Assembly (NCBI RefSeq): GCF_037153985.1
Contig: NZ_JBBAYI010000003.1
Coordinates: 1 to 64,000, forward strand
From: Emticicia sp037153985
GTDB taxonomy: Bacteria; Bacteroidota; Bacteroidia; Cytophagales; Spirosomataceae
Direction of reading: 5' to 3'
Length of the DNA: 64,000 bases
The notes beneath the pieces were generated by a model. It was given only the letters and a program-made list of their open reading frames with translations. It did no database searches and was not told the origin of the DNA. Shown piece by piece: positions 54,594-61,827 of the stretch; within the stretch, counting starts at the first letter, position 1, and every line of letters begins with the position of its first letter. Position numbers and translations under genes: made by a program.

Positions 54594-54741
54594 TCAGTGA
54601 ATTTTGAGATTTTTCATGGATTTTCAAAGTAATTTACAAACATTATTTTACCAAATTTGATTTGTCTTATAAAAATACAAAATGTACCTTTACAATTACT
54701 TTGGTAATTGCTTTTTTTCCATCGAAAAATACAATTTGTCT

Positions 54742-56109
54742 ATGAAAGAAAAATTCTTTGATGATTTTCAGGAATCTTCAAAAAAAAGCTGGGAAGCGCA
54801 GGCATTAAAAGATTTAAAAGGCAAAAATTTTGAAGAAACCCTCATCTGGAATACACCCGAAGGTATCAGGGTTCAACCTTATTATGCAGCAGAAGACCTG
54901 ACCGACCTGAACCTGACTGAGATTCAGCAAGCTCAACGCAATAAAAAAAATATTCTCTGGCAGAACAGACCTACTATTGAGTATACTGACGAAAAAACTA
55001 CTAATAATTTAGTTATCAATGCCTTGCAGAATGGTGCCGATGCTATTACTATCGACTTTACTACCGTAGACCTGACGCAGATTGATTTCGCCCGATTGCT
55101 TGATAAAATTAAACTGGCTGATACACCCGTATTTTTTCAGACTAAGCATGAACTTGCCCTACTGGGTGCGCTTCAAAAACACATTCATTATCAGCCGAAA
55201 GGAGGTTTAATGTATAACCCACTAGAAAACTACTTTAAAGGCGAAACAAGTATTGAAGCCCAAACTTGGGAAAGTACAAAAAATCTATTCCTTGCAACGG
55301 CTTCTTATCCATCGTTTAATGTAATACAAATATCATCGGAAGTTTTTCATAATGCTGGTGCTACTGCTGTGCAGGAACTAGCTTTTACGCTGGCTTCTGC
55401 AACTACTTATCTGGACAAACTGACGGCCTCAGGTTTACCTGTTGAACAAATAATTGCCAAAATAGAATTCTCGGTAGCCATAGGTACCAATTATTTTATG
55501 GAAATAGCCAAACTCCGTAGTTTAAGGTTTTTATGGCAAAAAATACTTGAGGCGTATCAATCCGAAAGCATCAGTTGCCAGATAAATGCCAAAACCTCAT
55601 GGTTTTATGATTCAGCCCTTGACCCACACACCAATATGCTTCGGGCAACTACCGAAGCCATGGCAGCTATCATAGGTGGCTGCGATTCGCTCACGACACA
55701 TGCCTATAATGCCGTGTCAGGAAATGAATATTCAGAAATGGGAGAAAGAATTGCGCGGAACATCTCAACGATTTTAAAAGAAGAAAGTTATCTGGGCAAA
55801 AGTCAGGATGTATCGGCAGGGTCTTATTTTATTGAGCATCTAACGGCCGACTTATCACACAAAGTATGGGATTTGTTTCTGGAAACAGAACAAAAAGGTG
55901 GCATAATTCAGGCTTTTGAAGAGGGGTTTGTGAAAAAAATGCTCGACAAGGCCTATCAGGAAAAAATACAACAATTACACCACGGGAAAATTATGGTTGG
56001 AGTCAATAAGTTTATTGCGGAAAAAGAGTCCCCACAAAAAATGCCAGATAAACCCGCTGAGAACCTGCATTTTTTAAACAACCATCGAATCTCAGAAATA
56101 TTTGAATGA
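54742..56109 (+). CDS. mutA: Methylmalonyl-CoA mutase small subunit
   Basis: 455 residues from ATG 54742 (MKEKFFDDFQESSKKSWEAQ). The TIM-barrel part of MCM: FEETLIWNTPEGIRVQPYY, ITIDFTTVDLTQIDFARLLD, FHNAGATAVQELAFTLA, FLWQKILEAYQ and GCDSLTTHAYNAVSGN. There is no C-terminal B12-binding domain with DxHxxG, so it is the small, non-B12 subunit type. The large subunit (mutB) is not next to it; the glycerate kinase gene overlaps its end by 4 bp. Confidence 0.9.
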   Translation: MKEKFFDDFQESSKKSWEAQALKDLKGKNFEETLIWNTPEGIRVQPYYAAEDLTDLNLTEIQQAQRNKKNILWQNRPTIEYTDEKTTNNLVINALQNGADAITIDFTTVDLTQIDFARLLDKIKLADTPVFFQTKHELALLGALQKHIHYQPKGGLMYNPLENYFKGETSIEAQTWESTKNLFLATASYPSFNVIQISSEVFHNAGATAVQELAFTLASATTYLDKLTASGLPVEQIIAKIEFSVAIGTNYFMEIAKLRSLRFLWQKILEAYQSESISCQINAKTSWFYDSALDPHTNMLRATTEAMAAIIGGCDSLTTHAYNAVSGNEYSEMGERIARNISTILKEESYLGKSQDVSAGSYFIEHLTADLSHKVWDLFLETEQKGGIIQAFEEGFVKKMLDKAYQEKIQQLHHGKIMVGVNKFIAEKESPQKMPDKPAENLHFLNNHRISEIFE

Positions 56110-57233
56110 AAATACTGCTTGCTCCTGATAAATTCAGAGGGTCGCTTGATGCACGACAAGTATGTGAAGCCATGACAGCGGGCATCAGGTTGGTGTCAGA
56201 ATCTATCGAAGCCATTAGTTTACCAATGGCTGACGGAGGCGAAGGAACCCTTGATTTGCTTTTGTGGTACTCCGGTGGACGAAAAATTTCTACACAGGTG
56301 TATGACCCACTTGGGCGTATTATTGAAGCAGAGTTTGGGGTGTCTTCCGACAATAAAACTGCTTTCATTGAAATGGCTACGGCGTCAGGTTTGAGTTTAC
56401 TAAAACCCGAAGAACGGAATCCGCTTCTAACTAATACTTATGGTACAGGCCAACTGATAAAAGCAGCGATGGCTTTAGGGGTAGAAAACATTATTATGGG
56501 TATTGGTGGTAGTGCTACGAACGATGCTGGCACAGGCATGGCCTATGCACTTGGATGGAAGTTTCTGGATATTGGAGGGCAGGAAATAGTTCCGACAGGG
56601 GATAATTTATCGCTCATCAAAAACATCATTCCTTCTCCCCTTGCATCTCAACTTCCGCGTTTTCAGGTGGCGTGCGATGTAACCAATCCGTTATATGGAA
56701 AAAATGGGGCCGCGTATATTTATGCACCACAAAAAGGAGCATCGGAAAGAGATGTTTTACAACTCGACAAAGGTCTCAAAGATTTTAGCCAGATAACTGG
56801 CTTACCAGAAGGTAATTTTCAGACTGCTGGTTTTGGTGCAGCCGGAGGTTTGGGTTTTGGTAGTGTATTTTTCCTGAATGCTCAATTACAGGAAGGTGTA
56901 AAATTATTGATGGATTTTTGCCATTTTAAAGATAAACTAAAAGGGGTTGATTTGATTATTACAGGCGAAGGGAAAATTGACCAGCAAACCCTTCAAGGCA
57001 AACTGATTAATGGTATTACTGATGAAGCCAATAAATTGAATATTCCGGTAGCGGCTCTTTGCGGTACATTAAGTGTATCGCCGCAGGAAATGCAACAAAT
57101 GGGAATTATTTATGCCGCTTCTATTCTGAATCATCCGCAAGCCTTAGCCGAAGCCTTAAATAATGCCTATGCAGGTGTGCGTGATACTACTTTTTATTTA
57201 GTAAATCTTCTCTGCCGTACATATCCGAATTAA
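56106..57233 (+). CDS. Glycerate kinase (GlxK/GarK family)
   Basis: 375 residues. Family blocks: MKILLAPDKFRGSLDARQVC, ISLPMADGGEGTLDLLLW, TNTYGTGQLIKAAMALGVEN, MGIGGSATNDAGTGMAYALG and LIITGEGKIDQQTLQGKL. It phosphorylates D-glycerate. It starts 4 bp inside mutA, so translation may be coupled. Confidence 0.93.
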   Translation: MKILLAPDKFRGSLDARQVCEAMTAGIRLVSESIEAISLPMADGGEGTLDLLLWYSGGRKISTQVYDPLGRIIEAEFGVSSDNKTAFIEMATASGLSLLKPEERNPLLTNTYGTGQLIKAAMALGVENIIMGIGGSATNDAGTGMAYALGWKFLDIGGQEIVPTGDNLSLIKNIIPSPLASQLPRFQVACDVTNPLYGKNGAAYIYAPQKGASERDVLQLDKGLKDFSQITGLPEGNFQTAGFGAAGGLGFGSVFFLNAQLQEGVKLLMDFCHFKDKLKGVDLIITGEGKIDQQTLQGKLINGITDEANKLNIPVAALCGTLSVSPQEMQQMGIIYAASILNHPQALAEALNNAYAGVRDTTFYLVNLLCRTYPN

Positions 57234-57237
57234 ATCG

Positions 57238-57245
57238 TAAATTTG
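57238..57245 (+). promoter_or_regulatory. Putative -7 element (TAAATTTG) of the atp operon
   Basis: Perfect TAnnTTTG starting 5 bp after the glycerate kinase stop and 17 bp before ATG 57263. No TTG at -33. Confidence 0.4.
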
Positions 57246-57262
57246 TACAAAAAATTATACTT

Positions 57263-57478
57263 ATGGATGAAAACCCAGATATGAAAAACACCAAAGCCTG
57301 GCTCAAGTATTCGCAGATTGGGCTTCAGATGATTCTGACTATTGGCTTGGGTACATGGTTTGGATATTGGCTCGACGGAAAAATGGCTAATAAAACTCCG
57401 GTCTGGACTCTCATCTGTTCTTTGACTTTCATAGGTGTATCTCTTTATAATGTTATCAGGCAATTGCCTAAACAGTAA
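57263..57478 (+). CDS. atpZ: AtpZ/AtpI-family protein
   Basis: 71 residues with two membrane helices (MILTIGLGTWFGYWLDGKM; VWTLICSLTFIGVSLYNVI), the typical AtpZ pattern with the GYWLDGK loop. It probably helps assemble the F0 c-ring or transports ions for the synthase. First gene of the atp operon. Confidence 0.85.
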   Translation: MDENPDMKNTKAWLKYSQIGLQMILTIGLGTWFGYWLDGKMANKTPVWTLICSLTFIGVSLYNVIRQLPKQ

Positions 57479-57524
57479 GTTTGAGGCTTATCTATGCGTA
57501 TATCAGCATTTTAAATAAGAGTAA

Positions 57525-57893
57525 ATGGCAAAAACATTAATATTGACTGGCGTACTGATAATTGTATTTTTCTTAGCTGACTTCATTGGCTTAGGATACT
57601 TACTACACCCTCAGAAATGGGTAATCCTGAGCTTCTTTGTAGCATTCTCCTTTCTTTTTCACCGCATCATCGAATTGGCTTTTAGAGAAAAACGTAAAAA
57701 CTTTGTACAGTTTTATCTCTCTACCATCGTGTTACGTCTATTTATGAGTATTATATTTATCGGTATCGAATTATACGTGGGCTTAAAGCAGCAAGAATTA
57801 TTCGTCATAAACTTTTTTGTATTATATTTATTTTATACAATCTTTGAGATTTGGAATTTAAGTAGTAACTTGCGGCAAAATTCAGAAAGGTGA
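57525..57893 (+). CDS. Four-helix membrane protein of the atp operon (AtpI-like position)
   Basis: 122 residues with four hydrophobic segments (ILTGVLIIVFFLADFIGLGY; KWVILSFFVAFSFLFHRII; TIVLRLFMSIIFIGIELYVG; FVINFFVLYLFYTIFEIW). In Bacteroidota a small hypothetical protein occupies this slot between AtpZ and atpB. It is not homologous by eye to AtpI. Function unknown. Confidence 0.65.
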   Translation: MAKTLILTGVLIIVFFLADFIGLGYLLHPQKWVILSFFVAFSFLFHRIIELAFREKRKNFVQFYLSTIVLRLFMSIIFIGIELYVGLKQQELFVINFFVLYLFYTIFEIWNLSSNLRQNSER

Positions 57894-57932
57894 TTATCCT
57901 GAATCGTTGATAGACCGAATATTTCAAAAACT

Positions 57933-58997
57933 ATGTTGCGTTTACTTACAAACAAATTCTTATTAATAGCCTCATTATCAATCTTTTCACTTTCTTTTTC
58001 GTTCGCACAGGAAGGTCATGAAGGCCATCATGAAGCAAAAGAAGGAGCTGCACACGAAGAAGAAAAATTTGACATCGGTCAAATGATTATGCACCATATT
58101 GCTGATTCTCATGAATGGGAATTTGCACATGGTATAACCATTCCTTTACCAGTTATTCTTTATACAAAAGAGTATGGTGTTGAAGTATTTTCTTCAAGCA
58201 AATTCAAGGAAGGGCATGGCGTTTACAACGGTTATATTAATCTTCATGAACACATTCACAGATTAAATCCTGATGGCTCACTTGATGAAAAAATTCATGT
58301 ATGGGATTTTTCTATCACCAAAAATGTTGCATCACTTTTGTTAAGTGCTATCATTCTGGTAGTGTTGTTATCAACAGTAGCCAAAAGTTTCATCTCTAAT
58401 AAAGGTAAAGCCCCTAAAGGTGTGCAATCTTTTATCGAGCCTATTATCTTCTTCATCCGTGACGAAGTAGTTAAACCAAACATTGGCCCGAAATATGAAA
58501 AATACTTACCTTATTTACTTACGTTATTCTTCTTTATCCTGATAAATAATTTATTGGGCTTAATTCCGGGAGGAGCTAACGTAACAGGTAATATTGCCAT
58601 TACACTTACGCTTGCAGTAATCACATTTATTATTACGCACATTAATGCCAACAAACACTACTGGTTACACTTGGTAAAACCAGAAGGCGTACCAGTATTA
58701 ATGTTACCTTTAATGTGGGTTGTTGAAATTGCCGGCGTATTCATGAAGCCTATGTCATTAATGATACGACTTTTCGCGAATATTACTGCGGGTCACATCA
58801 TTATCCTAAGTTTGTTAGGTTTGATTTTCATTTTCAAGAGCCTTGCTGTTGGTGGTGTAGTTACAGTGTTTACATTGTTCATGAACGCCATTGAATTACT
58901 TGTTGCGTTCTTGCAGGCCTTTATCTTTACGTTGCTGTCATCAATGTACATCGGAAGTGCTATTGAAGACCATCATGAAGCTGACCACGGTCATTGA
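57933..58997 (+). CDS. atpB: F0 ATP synthase subunit a
   Basis: 354 residues, longer than the usual ~270 because of an N-terminal extension of ~120 residues with signal peptide (MLRLLTNKFLLIASLSIFSL ... SFAQ) and a His/Glu-rich stretch (EGHEGHHEAKEGAAHEEEK). Core helices follow from about 130, with the essential Arg in KPMSLMIRLFANITAGHIII. The C-terminus is His-rich (IEDHHEADHGH). Forms the proton channel with subunit c. Extended a-subunits with signal peptide are usual in Bacteroidota. Confidence 0.95.
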   Translation: MLRLLTNKFLLIASLSIFSLSFSFAQEGHEGHHEAKEGAAHEEEKFDIGQMIMHHIADSHEWEFAHGITIPLPVILYTKEYGVEVFSSSKFKEGHGVYNGYINLHEHIHRLNPDGSLDEKIHVWDFSITKNVASLLLSAIILVVLLSTVAKSFISNKGKAPKGVQSFIEPIIFFIRDEVVKPNIGPKYEKYLPYLLTLFFFILINNLLGLIPGGANVTGNIAITLTLAVITFIITHINANKHYWLHLVKPEGVPVLMLPLMWVVEIAGVFMKPMSLMIRLFANITAGHIIILSLLGLIFIFKSLAVGGVVTVFTLFMNAIELLVAFLQAFIFTLLSSMYIGSAIEDHHEADHGH

Positions 58998-59044
58998 TAA
59001 TTATTTTGTATTTATTGTTTCACTAATATATAAATTGTTTAATC

Positions 59045-59314
59045 ATGTCTTTATTACAAATTCTTTTACAAGCTGCCGCTGATGGCGCTCGTGGTTTTGC
59101 AGTAATGGGAGCAGCAGTAGGTGCTGGTCTTGCAGCAATCGGTGCTGGTTTAGGTCTTGGCCGTATCGGTGGTAGTGCATTGGAAGGCGTAGCACGTCAA
59201 CCAGAAGCAGCGAACAAAATCCAAACTATGATGATTATCATCGCTGCCCTTGTAGAAGCCGTAGCTCTATTTGCAGCCGTTATCTGTCTTTTGATTTCTT
59301 TCAAATTAGTGTAA
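59045..59314 (+). CDS. atpE: F0 ATP synthase subunit c
   Basis: 89 residues forming a hairpin of two helices: AVGAGLAAIGAGLGLGRIGG (inner), the RQPEA loop at 51-55, and the outer helix with the ion-binding carboxylate Glu71 in IAALVEAVALFAAVI. A 12-bp stem-loop sits just after its stop. Confidence 0.96.
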   Translation: MSLLQILLQAAADGARGFAVMGAAVGAGLAAIGAGLGLGRIGGSALEGVARQPEAANKIQTMMIIIAALVEAVALFAAVICLLISFKLV

Positions 59315-59342
59315 GAATTAAAAGAAAAACGACTCTGATTAC

Positions 59343-59380
59343 AATCCTGCACTACTCGCATTAGGCGTTAGTGCAGGATT
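59343..59380 (+). other. Intercistronic stem-loop after atpE
   Basis: Perfect 12-bp arms AATCCTGCACTA (59343-59354) and TAGTGCAGGATT (59369-59380), 14-nt loop, no T-run after it. It lies 28 bp after the atpE stop and 98 bp before atpF. Confidence 0.75.
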
Positions 59381-59477
59381 CAATCTAGCACAAAGGCTCG
59401 TATGAATACTTTATAATAAGTTAGTTATTATAAACTGATACAAGTAAAATTATTAAAAATAAAATCTTTCAAATAAT

Positions 59478-59972
59478 ATGGAATTGCTAACCCCCGCCAT
59501 TGGATTACTATTTTGGATGGCTCTGGTTTTTGGTATTTTAGTTTTTTTATTAAAGAAATTTGCTTGGAAACCAATCTTGACCGCCCTTAAAGAGCGTGAA
59601 GATTCTATCGAGTCGGCTTTAAGAATGGCTGAAGAAACCCGTGCAGAAATGGCAAAATTGAAATCAGATAATGATAAAATTATTGCCGAAGCACGTGCTG
59701 AACGCGACAAAATTATTCGTGAGGCAAAAAATGCTTCTGACAAAATGTTGGTTGAAGCCAAAGACAAAGCAGTTGCAGAAGGAAACAAAATTCTTGCTGA
59801 TGCACGTGAGGCTATCCAACAAGAAAAAGTAGCCATGATTGCCCAAATGAAAAAAGATGTAGCTACTTTATCTATCGAAATTGCAGAAAAAGTTTTACGC
59901 AAAGAACTAGAAGATAAAAAGACGCAAGAATCGTTGGTGTCTAGCCTGATTACAGAAGCAAAGCTTAACTAA
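59478..59972 (+). CDS. atpF: F0 ATP synthase subunit b
   Basis: 164 residues. One N-terminal membrane helix (ELLTPAIGLLFWMALVFGIL), the WKPILTALKERE signature, then a long charged coiled coil (EERAEMAKLKSDND type) rich in Ala/Lys/Glu. It forms the peripheral stalk with subunit delta. Confidence 0.95.
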   Translation: MELLTPAIGLLFWMALVFGILVFLLKKFAWKPILTALKEREDSIESALRMAEETRAEMAKLKSDNDKIIAEARAERDKIIREAKNASDKMLVEAKDKAVAEGNKILADAREAIQQEKVAMIAQMKKDVATLSIEIAEKVLRKELEDKKTQESLVSSLITEAKLN

Positions 59973-60086
59973 TGATTTATTGATTTTATTTAATGGTAGT
60001 TCTGTTTCAGTTACTTACCGTTAAATAAAAAATATGACTTATTTGCTAATTTGTTGTTAAGCTTTTACAAAATAAGTGTTTTAAAA

Positions 60087-60119
60087 TTTGTTTTTTTGGT
60101 ACAGTCGGTTGTATTTTTG
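60087..60119 (+). promoter_or_regulatory. Putative internal promoter before atpH
   Basis: TTTG (60087-60090), 21 nt, TATTTTTG (60112-60119): a full match to the Bacteroidota -33/-7 pattern. The 194-bp gap between atpF and atpH is unusually long for this operon. Confidence 0.5.
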
Positions 60120-60166
60120 TATTATATATTATATGTTGCAACCGAGAATTTAGTTGACACATAAGA

Positions 60167-60700
60167 ATGGCAGATTCAATAGTTGCATATAGATACGCTA
60201 AATCGTTATTTGATTTGGCTTCAGAAAAAAAAGTTATAGATAAAGTAAACGACGATATGCTGTTGTTTAAAGAAATCTGTGACGATAACAGACAGTTTGC
60301 TGTTGTAATGAACAACCCGATTGTTCGCCACGATAAAAAACTGGGAATTTTGAAAAATATTTTCGAGAACCGCGTTCACGATGTGACCTTTTCAATTTTC
60401 AACGTCTTAACCAAAAAGCATAGAGAAAATTTGATATACCCTATCGCTGATGAATTTCAGAAACTTTACAACCAACAAAAGGGTATTCAAAAAGCCACAG
60501 TAACAACTGTTTCTCCTTTAACTGATACTCAACGCAAGGAGTTTATCAGTTTGATAGCAAAAACTACTGGGAAAGATGTAATTTTAGAAGAAAAAATCAA
60601 CCCGAATTTGATTGGTGGTTATGTGCTAAAAATTGATGATAATCAGGTTGATACTTCTATCAGAAAAAAATTAAACGAACTAAAACTAACATTAGCATAA
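60167..60700 (+). CDS. atpH: F1 ATP synthase subunit delta
   Basis: 177 residues. IVAYRYAKSLFDLASEKKVI at the start, VMNNPIVRHDKKLGILKNIF, KKHRENLIYPIADEFQKLYN, and the C-terminal INPNLIGGYVLKIDDNQVDTSI are typical of the OSCP/delta family. It joins stalk b to the F1 head. It ends before a terminator, and atpA does not follow. Confidence 0.95.
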   Translation: MADSIVAYRYAKSLFDLASEKKVIDKVNDDMLLFKEICDDNRQFAVVMNNPIVRHDKKLGILKNIFENRVHDVTFSIFNVLTKKHRENLIYPIADEFQKLYNQQKGIQKATVTTVSPLTDTQRKEFISLIAKTTGKDVILEEKINPNLIGGYVLKIDDNQVDTSIRKKLNELKLTLA

Positions 60701-60760
60701 TTATTGCACTAATGTAAAGAAATAAAGAAATTAGTTTTCATGGCTATAAAGTTGAGAAAT

Positions 60761-60786
60761 ACCCCCGAACTTCGGGGGTTTTTTCT
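60761..60786 (+). terminator. Terminator after atpH
   Basis: GC-rich 9-bp stem ACCCCCGAA / TTCGGGGGT (60761-60769, 60771-60779) with a T6 run. The 1-nt gap means the actual loop opens a few of the inner pairs. Confidence 0.82.
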
Positions 60787-60792
60787 TTATGG

Positions 60793-61125
60793 TCAGAGTA
60801 GTTCGAGCGATGGGTCCCAGAAATGTGTATGGAACTCAATGATTTTATCATTTTTTACTTTTACTCCTTCTGCTTCCAGTAATTCCTGCATTACATTTCC
60901 TCCAAAATGATGTTTACCGCTCAACAAGCCATTTCGATTCACAACCCGATGCGCTGGCACGTCGGGCATAGTATGGCAGGCATTCATGGCCCAGCCAACC
61001 ATACGTGCGCCAGCCTTTGAACCCAGATATTTAGCTATGGCTCCATAACTGGTTACTCTGCCAACAGGAATGAGTTTTACTACCTGATAAATATTATCGA
61101 AAAGGTTTTCCTGAGAAGATGCCAT
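60793..61125 (-). CDS. Alkyltransferase-like (ATL) protein of the MGMT family
   Basis: 110 residues, the DNA-binding domain of O6-alkylguanine-DNA alkyltransferase. Helix and finger residues are kept (YQVVKLIPVGRVTSYGAIAK; ARMVGWAMNAC; HRVVNRNGLLSG). The acceptor motif PCHR is replaced by PAHR at 57-60: Ala58 stands where the reactive Cys should be. Thus it cannot remove alkyl groups by the usual route. ATL proteins bind O6-alkylguanine and flag it for nucleotide excision repair. Confidence 0.92.
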   Translation of the reverse strand: MASSQENLFDNIYQVVKLIPVGRVTSYGAIAKYLGSKAGARMVGWAMNACHTMPDVPAHRVVNRNGLLSGKHHFGGNVMQELLEAEGVKVKNDKIIEFHTHFWDPSLELL

Positions 61126-61162
61126 GTTAGTATTTGATTACAACCCTCAATAAAGGTGTTTC

Positions 61163-61735
61163 TTATTTCGCTTCTTTTTCTTTTATTTCTTTGTCAAGGG
61201 TCTCGTACCATTTTTCACCATACTGACGAATAAGCGGCTCTTTTAAAAACTGATACACAGGTACTCCCAGTTTATCGCCTAGTTCGCAGGCATCGCTACA
61301 AATTGACCAACGGTCATAATTAACTGCATGAAAATTATCATATTTGGTAATACGAATAGGGTACAAATGGCAAGAAACCGGCTTTTTCCATGAAATTTTT
61401 CCATCGAGATAGGCTTGTTCAATTCCACATTTCAGAATACCTTTATCGTCATAAATAGCATAGGCACATTCACGGTCGTCGATGGTTGGTGTTGAAAAAT
61501 CACCTTCCCAGTCTTTAATATACTTCCCTTGCTCTTCAATAGCTTTAATTCCTTCAGCAGACAAATAGGGCTTTACTTTAGGATAGATTTCTTCAAGAAT
61601 AGGTAATTCTGACTCTTCCAGAGGCGCGCCGAGGTCACCTTCTACACAGCAAGCACCCTTACATTTTTCCAGATTACAGACGAAAAATTTCTCTGCTACA
61701 TCATCGCTGATACAAGTGTTTTCAATTAATATCAT
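61163..61735 (-). CDS. DUF3109-family Cys-rich protein
   Basis: 190 residues with several conserved Cys: FVCNLEKCKGACCVEGDLGA near the start, DDRECAYAI, LKCGIEQ, PVSCHLYPIRI and WSICSDACELG. The pattern resembles the YkgJ/DUF3109 metal-cluster (zinc or Fe-S) family of unknown function. A stem-loop on this strand lies before it, serving the LysM gene upstream. Confidence 0.85.
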   Translation of the reverse strand: MILIENTCISDDVAEKFFVCNLEKCKGACCVEGDLGAPLEESELPILEEIYPKVKPYLSAEGIKAIEEQGKYIKDWEGDFSTPTIDDRECAYAIYDDKGILKCGIEQAYLDGKISWKKPVSCHLYPIRITKYDNFHAVNYDRWSICSDACELGDKLGVPVYQFLKEPLIRQYGEKWYETLDKEIKEKEAK

Positions 61736-61753
61736 TTTTATATAAAATAAAAA

Positions 61754-61792
61754 TATGCCATACTATTCAAAACAATGAAGAAGTATGGCATA
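61754..61792 (-). terminator. Terminator of the LysM transglycosylase gene
   Basis: Minus-strand 11-bp stem (arms 61754-61764 and 61782-61792) with a 17-nt loop, followed on that strand by a run of T. Confidence 0.72.
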
Positions 61793-61827
61793 CTTAACTA
61801 CGTTTATTTTAATTACACAAATTTATG

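Noticed and set aside
54537..54741. Origin of replication next to dnaA
   Set aside because: AT-rich, but no repeated DnaA boxes were seen; it reads as a promoter region.
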